Below are positions 12,701-24,700 of a DNA stretch of 64,000 nt, one piece after another. Source of the stretch: Romanomermis culicivorax (Eukaryota > Nematoda > Enoplea > Mermithida > Mermithidae). The translations under genes and the position numbers were made by a program. Each line of letters starts with the position of its first letter. Position 1 is the first letter of the stretch. The notes beneath the pieces were generated by a model that saw only the letters and a program-made list of their open reading frames with translations, was not told the origin of the DNA and did no database searches. The stretch is taken from assembly GCA_963922205.1 (NCBI GenBank), contig CAWUHX010000412.1, positions 62,001 to 126,000 of the forward strand, written 5' to 3'.

Positions 12701-15700
12701 TTACAATTTTTCGACTGGAATTTCCCAATTTTTTAAGTAAAATTTTGGAGTTTTTCGATAAAAATTTCACTTTTTTCATTGAAATTTCCTGTTTCTGAAG
12801 TAAAAATTTTCCAATTTCATTTTGAAAATATTAATTCATTTCTCAATTTTATCGATTTTTCAATTAGAATTTTGTAATCTCTTTGTAGAATTTTGAATTT
12901 TGGAAGCAAAATTTTGCTAATTTTGTTTATTTTCCAACTGAAATTTTGTGATTTTTTGTAGAAATTCAATTTTTTTCAAGCCATTGCGAATTCTTTTGTA
13001 AAAATTTTTAATTTTTCAGCTGAAATTTTGCGATTTTGTTTATTTTTCGAGTAGAATTTTGTTATTTTAAAAAAATTTTGCAATTTTCTTTTGAAAATGT
13101 TGTTTTTTGAGCTTAAATTTTTTTGTTTCATTTTTCCGGCTAAATTCAGAATTTAACCACCTTTAAAATTTTTATCAATTAAATTTTAGAATTTTCATAA
13201 ATAAAATTTGAAACTTAATAAATTAAATTTCAAAATTGTTATAAATTAAATTTAAAAATTTTAAGTGATTTAATTTTAATTAAAATCAGTTGGAAAATTT
13301 TAATTTTTCGACTGAAATTTTATCAAAAAACTTAAATTCTGCAATTTTCGATTGAAATTGCGTTTTTCCCGATTGAAATTTTCCAATTTTATTTTGAAAA
13401 ATTTGCAATTTTGTTGTAAAAATGTTAATTTTGAACTAAAATTGTGTAATTTTAGTAAATTTTCTACTAATTTTTCAAATTTGTTGATTTTTAAACTAGA
13501 ATTTTGCATTTTTGTTATTTTTCAGTTGAGTTTTTGCGATTTGGTCGATTTTTGTTCTAAACTTTTGTGATTTTCTTGTGAAAATTTCATGTTTTGGACT
13601 GAAATTTTGCGAGTTTGTGTTATTTTTCAACTAAAATTATGCAATTTTTTGTGAAAATTCCATTTTTTCGATCAAAATTTATCAATTTTATTGTGAAAAT
13701 TTTGAAATTTTGTTCAAAAAATTTTTAATTTTTGAACTAAAATTTCGCGATTTTGCTGATTTTTCAACTAAACTGTTGTAATTATTTTATGAACATTTTA
13801 TTTTTTGGGCTAAAATTTGCGAATTTCTTTCTGAAAATTTTAATTCTTGGACGAAAATTTTGCTTTTTTTCGTGAAAATTTCAATTTTTTTTGACTAAAA
13901 TTTGCCAATTTTTTTGTGAAAATTAGTAAAATTATGCGGTTTTTTCGTTTTTAACCAAAAATTTTGCAATTTTTTCATTTTGGAACATTTTCATTTTTTC
14001 TACTAAAATTTGACAGTAATTTTGTGATTTTTTGGAAAAATATAATTTTTTCCACTAAACTTTGCAATTTTTTCGATTTTTCAGCTGAACCTTTGTAAGT
14101 TTCTTGTATTGATTTTATTTTGTATCCAAAATCTGGCAACTTTTTTTTTGAAAAAATGTCATTTTTTCGACTGAAATTTAGCACTTTTTTTGTAAAAAAT
14201 GTCAATTTTTGAAGTGAAATTTGGCAAATTTGTCTATTTTCTGATGGAACTTTTGCGATTTTGTCGATTTTTGGTCTAAAGTTTTGTAATTATTATGTAA
14301 AAAATTTCATTTTTTCGATTAATATTTTCCAGTTTTATAGTGGAATTTTTCAATTATTTCCCAAAAATATCAATTTTTGAATTAAAATTTTGCAATTTTG
14401 TCAATTTTTCAACTAAACTTTTCTAATTATTTTGTGAAAATTTCATTTTTTCGACTTATATTCGTCAATTTTTGAAGTAGAGTTTTGCAGTTTTGTTAAT
14501 TTTTCAATTGAATTTTCGCAATTTTTTGGGGAAAAAAATTCATTTTTTCTATTGAAATTTTTTCAATTTTATAGTGAAAATTTTGCAAATGTTAATTTTT
14601 GAACTAAAATTGTTTAATTTTTTAATTGAATTTTTGTTATTCTGTCGATTCATTTTTGCTTTAAAATTTTAATTAACTAAATTTTGAAATTTCGATTAAT
14701 TAAATTTTAAAATTTCAATTAATTAAATTTTAAAATTTCAATTGATTAAATTTTAAAATTTCAATTGATTAAATTTTAAAATTTCAATTGATTAAATTTT
14801 AAAATTTCAATTGATTAAATTTTAAAATTTCAATTGATTAAATTTTAAAAATTTCAATTAATTAAATTTTAAAAATTAAAAATTAATTAAATTTTAAAAA
14901 TTAAAAATTAATTAAATTTTAAAAATTAATTAAATTTTAAAAATTAATTAAATTTTAAAAATTAAAAATTAATTAAATTTTAAAAATTAAAAATTAATTA
15001 AATTTTAAAAATTGAAAATTAATTTTAAAAATTTTAATTAATTAGATAATCCGAATTACGGCGCCGCCATCGATTCGCTGATTCGTCTAGTGGACGAAAC
15101 GTGGAAAGCGCCCAAAATCGGCCGCGATTTGGCCGTCGGCGTTTGCGATCATTTTCGACGCAGCGGCTTCTTGGACGTTTTCGCTCGGCGTTTCGCGCAA
15201 AATCAATGCGGCGATTTGACCACCCGCGTTTGCGAATTGTTGGACGTCTACATGTCGCCGGCGAATCGCGATTTTCTAATGCAGCAAACGTCGTACGTCG
15301 GCGATTTCGTCAAAGCCATAATCAGGTTAGCAAATTTTCCCGCCAAAAATCTAGGTTTACTGTAGAAAATTTTGCAAATTTTCGCGCGTAGAATTGGCAA
15401 TTTTTGGAAATTTTTCTCTTGACGTCAGCAAGATGGGATACTGTAGAACTTTGTGACGTCATTACACAGAAAAAACGTGACGTCATTTTGGATTTTTTTT
15501 GACAATTTTTCGACGTCAGCAAGATTAGATACTGTAGAAATTGGTGACGTTATTACAGAAAAAAGAAATTGTGACGTCATTTTGGAATTTTCTGGTAATT
15601 TTTTTGACGTCAGCAAGATTAGATACTGTAGAAATTAATGACGTCATTGAAAAAGGAAATCGTGGAGTCATTTTTGAATTTTTCGATAATTTTTTGACCT

Positions 15701-18700
15701 CAACAACATTGGATACTGTAGTACTTTGTGACGTCATTACAAAAAAAATGTGACGTCATTTTGGATTTTTTGACGTCAGCAAGATTGGATACTGTAGAGT
15801 TTTTCGCAAATTTTTGGACGTTTGTCAAAAATGTGACGTCATTCTCGATTTTTCGATAATTTTTTGACGTCAGCAAGATTAAATACTGTAGAACTTTGTG
15901 ACGTCATTTTAATTAAAATTTAATTTAAAAACTGGGGCTCAAAAATCGATTTTTTTGTACAATCATTTTGACGTCAGCAAGTTTAATTACTCTAGAAAAA
16001 CTTCATTTTGGAATTTTTCATTTTTTTTTGACGTCAGCAAGATGGAATGCTCTTGTGACGTCACTTTGATTTTTTTCAACTCTAACATTAATGTTTCAAT
16101 TTGATTTTCGAAAATTTTGGTTCAAAAATCGATTTTTCTGACGTCAGCAAGTCGAATTACTGTAGAAAAACAGTGACGTCATTTTTTCGAATTTTTCGAT
16201 TATTTCTCGACGTCAGCAAGATTGGATGCTGTAGAAGTTTGTGACGTCATTTTGAGAGGCAAAAAGTTGGTTTACTGTAGAAAATTTTTGGGCGCGGAAT
16301 TTGATTTTTCGAAAGTTGATTTTTGACGTCAGCAATATAAGATACCGTAAAAATAATTTGTGACGTCAGCAAGTCTAATTACTATAGAAAGATTGTGACG
16401 TCGTTTTGGAATTTTTTGATAAGTTTTTGACGTCAGCAAGATATGATACTGTAGGACGTTGCGACGTCATCAACTCTGATTACTGTATAAAGATACTGAC
16501 GTCATTTTAGGATTGATTGATTTTTTGACGTCAGCAAGATTCGATATAGTAGAAAATTGTGACGTCATATACAAAAAAATTGATTTCTTGAAAATTTGAA
16601 TTCAAACATAAATTTTTTGACGTCAGCAAGACTGTAGAAACCCGTGACGTCACTTTAAAGCCAAAAGTTTAGTGTTTGGAATTTTTTGTGAAGCTAAATT
16701 TTAGGTTTTAAATTTTTTGAATTTTAAATTTTTCAAATTTTAAATTTAAATTTTTCGAAAATTTAAATTTTTCGAAAATTTAAAATTTTAATTTTTCAAA
16801 TTTTTTTAAAAATTCAAATTTTTCAATTTTTTTTTTTAATTTAAATTTTTTAAATTTTAATTTTTTTCAAATTTTGCAGATACGGGTGCGACGAACGGGA
16901 ACATCGACGCCAAATAGCCCTGTCGCTTTTAGAACCGATTTTAAAACACGGACCCGAAATGTGCAAAAATATCGCCGATTGGGGTTGCCTGGATTTATTG
17001 TTGAGAACTTGCAAGTTTGTGTTTTTTTTGTTTTTCTATTTTTTTTTTTGCTTTTTCACATTTTTTTGGCGAAAATTTGTTCTTTTTTTCGGGCTAAAAA
17101 TCTCTTTTTTTAACGAAAATTCTACTTTTTTGGCGAAAATTCAGCATTTTTCGCGGAAAATTTGCTTTTCTCTAGCGAAAATTCTGTTTTTTTTTTGGCG
17201 GAAATTTGTTTGATTTTTTTTCAGGCAAAAAAATATGTTTTTTTTTTTTGACGAAAATTCTACTTCTTTGGCGAAAATTTAGCTTTTTTCGCGAAAAATT
17301 TGCTTTTTTCTGGCGAAAATTCTGGTTTTTTTGAGCAAAAATTCTGTTTTTTTTGGCGGAAATTTGTTTGTTTGTTTTTTCAGGGAAAAAAATATGTTTT
17401 TTTGACGAAAATTCTACTTTTTTGGCCAAAATTTAGCTTTTTTCGCGAAAAATTTGCTTTTTTGGGCAAAAATTCTGTTTTTTTTTGGCGGAAATTTGTT
17501 TGGTTTTTTTTCAGGCAAAAAAATATGTTTTTTTTTGACGAAAATTCTACTTTTTTGGCGAAAATTTAGTTTTTTTCGCGAAAAATTTGCTTTTTTCTGG
17601 CGAAAATTCTGCTTTTTTTGAGCGAAAATTCTGATTTTTTTTGGCGGAAATTTGTTTGGTTTTTTTTCTGGCGAAAATTCTGCTTTTTTGGGAAGAATTC
17701 TTTTTTGGGCGATAATTTTATTATTTTGACGAAAATTGTGTCTTTTTTGGAGAAAATTTTGTTTTTTTTCGGCAAAAATTTTGTTTTCCCCTGAAATTCC
17801 GTTTTTGTTTTACGAAAATGCTACTTTTTGGCGAAGATTTAGCCTTTTTGCGAAAATTTTGTTTTTTCGGCAAAAATTCTGTTTTTTGACGAAAATTCTA
17901 CTTTTTTGGCGAAAATTTTGAATTTTTAACGAAAATTCTGTTTTTTGGTGTAAATTGAGCTTTTTCAGCGAAAATTATGTTGTTTTTTTTTTTGTTGCGA
18001 AAATTCTGCTTTTTTGACTAAATTTTTTTTTGTTGCGAAAATCCAATTTTTTGGCAAAAATTCTGTTTTTTTTTGGCGAAAATTTGTGTTTTTTAGCGAA
18101 AATTAGGTTTATTTGGGCGAAAATTCTTTTTTTTTCGGCAAAAATTCTGTCTTTATTTACTAAATCTCGTTTTTTTTGTGAAAAATGTTTTTTTTTCTGG
18201 CGAAAATTCCATTTTCTTGGGCCAAATTTATGTCTTTTTTTGGTAAAAATTTTGCTTTTTCACGTAAATTCTGCTTTTTTCGAAAATTCTGCTATGACGT
18301 CATCGGTTTCTTCATAGCTTCTCAGTTTTCCCATGACGTCATCAGTTTTTGTTTATGACGTCGTGAATTTTTCTTCTCCTCACGATGACGTCATCAAGGT
18401 CAATTTTTAAGCTCGGAAACACGTTCCTCTAGGTCACGACTTTTTTGATGACGTCACCAGATTTTTCTCATGACGTCATCAGCTTTTTCTCGTGACGTCG
18501 TAGGTTTGTTCATTACTGGTCAGTTTTTTTTGTAATGACGTCATCAGTTTCGTTATGACGTCATCAACATTTTCTCATGACGTCGTGAGGTTGTTCATGA
18601 CTGGTCATTTTTTGGCCACACTGCCTACCAGTCGTTCTCGTGACGTCGTCAGTTTTTCTCATGACGTCACTTTTTTTTGCATGACGTCATCAGTTTCGTC

Positions 18701-21700
18701 TGTGACGTCCGCGCAACGTTGTAAAGCCCGCGGATCAGGTTGTCAGTTTTTTCTTATGACGTCACGAGTTTTTCCTATGACGTCATCAATTTTTTCTGTT
18801 TATGACGTCATTTTGGGGTCAATTTGAGCCCGCAAACGTTGTTGAGCGCGGCTATTAAAACGTCGACGGCGGCGTTGTTCGGCGAATTTCGAGAAAATTT
18901 TTACAGTATCATATCTTGCTGACGTCAAAAAATAATCAAAAATTCCCGAATGATGCCGCTATTTTTATACAATAATTCGACTTGCTGACGTCACAAATTT
19001 TTACATCATCTAATCTTGCTGACGTCAAAAAATGAAAAAATGACGTCACAAATTTCTACAATATTTACAAAAATTACTGTAGAAAAGTTCGGAAAATGAC
19101 GTCATAATTTTTCTGCAATAATTGAACTTGCTGACGTTGAAAAAATTGATTTTTGGCCCTAAATTTTGCAAAATTAAATTGAAACATTATTGTAGAAAAT
19201 TCGGGTATGACGTCATCATTTCTGTACAGTAATCCAACTTGCTGACGTCAAAAAAATCGATTTTTGCAGCTGAATCTAGCAAATTTAAGTTGAAGCATTA
19301 AAAAATTTCAATTCAAAAATTGAGTTTTTCTTCTGTAAATGACGTCAGAAACTTGTACAGTATACAATATTGGTATGACGTCACGAGTTTTTGAAACAAG
19401 GTCACCAGTTTTGTCATGAGGTGATGAGTTTTTCCCACGACGTCACCAGTTTTGTTATGACGTCGTTAGTTTTTCCCATGAGGTCACCAGTTTTGTTATG
19501 ACGTCACTAGTTTTGTCATGACGTCACGAAATTTTCCCATGAAGTCATCAGTTTTGTCATGACGTCAGAAGATTTTCCTATGACGTCACCAGTTTTGTTA
19601 TGACGTCATCAATTTTTCCCACGACGTCATCAATTTTTTTGTTCATGACGTCATTTTAGGGTGAATTTGAGCCCGGAAACGTTGTTGAGCGCGGCGATCA
19701 AGTAGCTTTATCGACGATGTCGTCAGTTTTTTTCTCATGAGGTCATTAGCGTTTTGCCATGACGTCACCAGTTTTTTTATGACGTCATGAGTTTTTCCCA
19801 AGACGTCATCAATTTTTCCCACGACGTCATCAATTTTTTTTGTTTATGACGTCATTTCAGGGTGAATTTGAGCCCGGAAACGTTGTTGAGCGCGGCGATC
19901 AACATGTCGACGGCGGCGTTGTTGGGCGGCGCGGGCGTCCGGCGTTCGATGGTCGTCGACCTACAAATTCCGGCCTGGCTGTTCGTGCTATTGAACAGGA
20001 ACGACCCGCGTTTGCGCTTCTACGCCTCGTTGACGTTGTGCGTGTTGGCCGCCGAAGGCGACCTCGAACGTCAGGTGGACGGCGCCGTCAATCTGCGCCA
20101 GGCGGTCGACTCATTCCTCAAAACTTACCGGCCCGATTACGTGGCCAAATTGGACACCAAATTTAGGTATACTGTACATTTGGTGTAAAGTGTGAAATTA
20201 CTCAAGGTTTCGGTTTACACTTTTTTTGGGGGTATACTGTAGCTTTGTTGTGAACTGCAAGATTACTGTAGCCTTGGTTTACACTTTTTTCGCTATAATG
20301 TAGCTTCGGTGTAAAGTATAAAATTACTGTATGTTTAGTTTACACTTTCTCGGTATACTGTAGCTTGGTTGTGTAGTGCGAGATTACTGTAGCTTTAGTT
20401 TACACTTTTTCGCTATACTGTAGCTTCGGTGTAAAGTGTGGTATTACTGTGGGTTTGATCTTTGTGGGTATACTATAGCTTCGGTGCGAAGTTTAAGATT
20501 AGTGTAGGTTTCCGTTTACACTTTCTTGGGCCTCCCTGTACTGTAGCTTTGTTGTGAACTGCAAGATTACTGTAGCTCTGGTTTACACTTTTTCGCTAAA
20601 CTATAGCTTCGGTGTAAAGTTAAAGATTACTGTAGGTTTGGCTTACACTTTTTGAGTGTACTCTAGCTTCGGTGTAAAGTGTGGTATTACTGTAGGTTTG
20701 ATCCTTGTGGGTATACTGTAGCTTCGGTGCGAAGTTTAAGATTAGTGTAGGTTTCTGTTTACACTTTTTTGGGGTATACTGTAGCTTTGTTCTGAACTGC
20801 AAGATTACTGTAGCTCTGTTTCACACTTTCTCGCTATACTGTAGCATTGGTTTACACTTTTTCGGTATACTGTGGCTTCCGTGTAAAGTATAAAATTACT
20901 GTATGTTTAGTTTACACTTTCTCGGTATACTGTAGCTTTCGTGTGAAGTACGAGATTAGTGTAGTTTAGTTCACACTTTCTCGCTATACTGTAGCCTTGG
21001 TTTACACTTTTTGGGTATACTGTTGCTTTGATGTAAAGTGCAAGATTACTGTAGGTTTGGTTTACACTTTTTTGAATCTACTGTAGCTTTAATGTTAAGT
21101 AGGCTATTACTATATGTTTAGTTTACACCTTTTTGGGTATACTGTAGCTTCGCTGTAAAGTTGAAAATTACTGTAGGTTTGGTCTACACTCTTTTCCGGA
21201 ATCTCGTAGCTTCAGTGTAGAATAAGACTGTACATAACAAAATTACTGTAGCTTTTTTACACTAGCAGCAGTGTAAAGTAAAAAATTACTTCAGATTTAG
21301 TTTACACTTTTTCGGTATACTGTAGCTTTCGTGTAAAGAGCAAGATTAGGGTGGCTTTGGTCTACACTAGCCTTGCTGTAGGGTAAAACACTTCTCTAGC
21401 TTTAATGTAAAGTGTGGCATTACTGCAGCTTTGGCGTAAAGTACAAGATTACTGTAGGTTTGGTGTAAAGTTTGGAATTACTGTACCTCTGGTGTAAAGT
21501 ACACGATAACCTTAACTCTACTTTACACTCATCCAGGCATACTGTACTTTTTTGTGTTACAACCTCAACATCGACACTGTTGTAAAGTGCGATTTGCATT
21601 ACAGTAGCAGTATACTTTAGCTTTTATTTAAAGTGCATGATTACCGTAAATTTAATGCAAAGTATGGGATTAGTGTATTTTTAGTGTACACTTTTGTCGG

Positions 21701-24700
21701 AATACTGTATTCCTAGTGTATACTTCGAAATTACTGTAGGTTCAGTGTAAAGTATAGGTTTACTGTAGTTTTTATTTACACTTTCGTGGGTATACCGTAG
21801 CTTTAGTGTGAAGTAAAAGATAACTGTAGGTTTAGTTTACACTTTTCCCCGGAATACTGTAGCGTTGGTGTAAAGTATGGGATTACTGTAGCTTTAGTTT
21901 AAAGTTTTGCTTTAACTTTGCTTTACACTTTTTTCCGGCATAATCTACTTCTTCATATTTCAACTCGACCGTCAACATTATATTATTCCATTACACTAGC
22001 AGTATAGTGTATCTTTGATGTAAAGTAGAAGATTACTCAATCATGATGTAAAGTACGTGATTCTGTAGCTTTAGTGTAAACTTTCATGATTACTGTAGCT
22101 TTGCTCTACACTTTTGTCGGTATACTGTAGCTTCATTGTGAAGTAGAAGATTACTGTAGCTTCGGTTTACACTTTTTCTCTATACTGTAGCTTTAGTGTA
22201 AAGTTGGAGTGTATTCTAGGTTTAATGGGAAATGTCGGATTACTGTAGCTTCGTTTTACCCATTTACAGTAGCAGTAGTGTGAATTAGCTGATTACTGTA
22301 TCTTTTCCGGCATACTACAGTTTGGCTATACTGTAGGATTACTATAGTTTTCTTCACAATTTTGGGTATACTGTAGGATTACTGTATTTTTCTTCATGAT
22401 TCTGGGTATACTGTAGGATAACTGTAGTTTTCCTTCACAATCCTGGGTTTACTGTAGTTTCCTTCACAATGTTGGGTTTACTGTAGTTTAATTTTACAAT
22501 TTTGGGGTACTGTTGGATTACTGTAGTTTTCTTTATGATTCTGGGTATACTGTAGGATTACTGTAGTTCTCCTTCACAATTTTGGGTATACTGTAGGATA
22601 ACTGTAGTTTTCCTTCACAATCCTGGGTTAACTGTAGTTTCATTCACAATGTTGGGTTTACTGTAGTTTAATTTTACAATTTCGGGTATACTGTTGGATT
22701 ACTGTAGTTTTCTTTATGATTCTGGGTATACTGTAGGATAACTGTAGTTTTCCTTCATGATTCTGGGTATACTGTAGGATAACTGTAGTTTTCCTTCACA
22801 ATCTTGGGTTTACTGTAGTTTCCTTCACAATGTTGGGTTTACTATAGTTTAATTATACAGTTTTGGGTATACTGTAGGATTACTGTAGTTGTCTTCATGA
22901 TTCTGGGTATACTGTAGGATAACTGTAGTTTTCCTTCACAATCTCGGGTATACTGTAGTTTCCTTCACAATGTTGGGTTTACTGTAGTTTAATTTTACAA
23001 TTTTGGGTATACTGTTATATTACTGTAGTTTTCTTCATGATTCTGGGTATACTCTAGGATAACTGTAGTTTTCTTTCACAATCTTGGGTTTACTGTAGTT
23101 CCTTTCACAATGTTGGGTTTACTGTAGTTTCCTTCACAATGTTGGGTTTACTGTAGTTTAATTTTACAGTTTTGGATATACTGTAGGAATGATGCATTTT
23201 CCTCTTACAGTTTTGGATATACTGTAAGATTACTGTAGTTTTCCTCTACAATTTTGGGTATACTGTAGGTTTACAATTTTTCCATGCAACTTGCGCATAT
23301 TACCGTAACTTTTAGCCTAAATTTTGCTTTTTTGTGAATTTTGTAAATAATAACCGAAATTTTGGTGATTTTTGCTCATTTTTTAGATTGGGCCGAGGCA
23401 GTCAATGGTTGACGGCGTTGATGCCCTTGCTCGGTTCGAAACGTCGCGAAATTCAATCGCTGGCCGCCTTCCAATTCGCCATGGAAGCGTCGTTGAGGAA
23501 AGGGACGCGCAATTTGGACGTAAAAATGCAAAATTTCCTTCGTTTTTTGCAACATTTTAAAAAAATTTTGAGTAAAAAATATTTTTTTTTTCAAAATTTT
23601 TCCAAAAAATTTAATTTTTTTGGTAAATTATTTTCGAAAATTTATTTTCAAATTTTTTAAATTTTCGAAAAAAAATTTAATTTGAAAAAATTTGGAAAAA
23701 AATCAATTTTTTTGCAAAATTTTCTCAATTTGGAAACTTTTTTGAACTTTAAAAAATTTTTTAAAAACATTGAAACGCAATTTTCAAAAAAAAATTTCTA
23801 ATTTTTTTACCTAGAAATTCGCAATTTGCTTGTTTTAGAACCATTTTTGAAAAATTTATTCCAAAATTCTTTATTATTTTTGTAATAAGTTGAAATTTTT
23901 CCGAACATATTTTTGAGAATTTATTTTTAAATTTTTAAAACTTTGGAAAAAAATTGAATTTAAAAAAAATTTTTATACATTTCGAAACTTTTATAAAAAT
24001 TTTTTATATTAACATTGAATTTTTTTCTAAAAATTTTCGGAAAATTTTTGTACAACATTTGTAAAAATTTTTTTTAAATTTTGAAAAAGCGTTTTAAAAA
24101 ATTCTTTTTTTACATAGAAATGCAGAATTTGCTTGTTTTTAGTATTAAAAAAAAATTTATTCGATGTTAAAAATAATTTTTTAAATTTTTGTAATGAATT
24201 TAATTTTTTGCTGTGAAAAATTTTCGAAAAATTATTTTTAAAATTTCAAAAATTTGGAAAATTTAAATTTCTTAAAAATTTTATGTTTCGAAACTTTTTT
24301 AAAATTTTCCATATTGAACATTGAATGTTTTCGTTAAAAATTTTTCAAAAATTTAGAGAATAATTTCAAAATTTTCTTTTAATTTTTTTTGACAAAAATA
24401 CCAAATTTGTTTGTTTTTACGAGCATTAAAAAAATATATTCGAAAAAATAATTTTTTAAATTTTTGTAACGAATTTAATTTTTTTTTGTGACAAATTTTT
24501 GAAAAATTATTTTTAAATTTTAAAATTTGAAAAAGTTAAATTTTTCCAAAAGTTTATTACTTTCGAAAGTTTTTTTTTAAATTTTCTGTGATGAACATTA
24601 AAAGTTTTCGTAGAAGTTTTTTAAAAATTTTGAGAATAATTTCAAAATTTTCTTTTAATTTTTTTGACAAAAATACCAAATTTGTTTGTTTTTACGAGCA

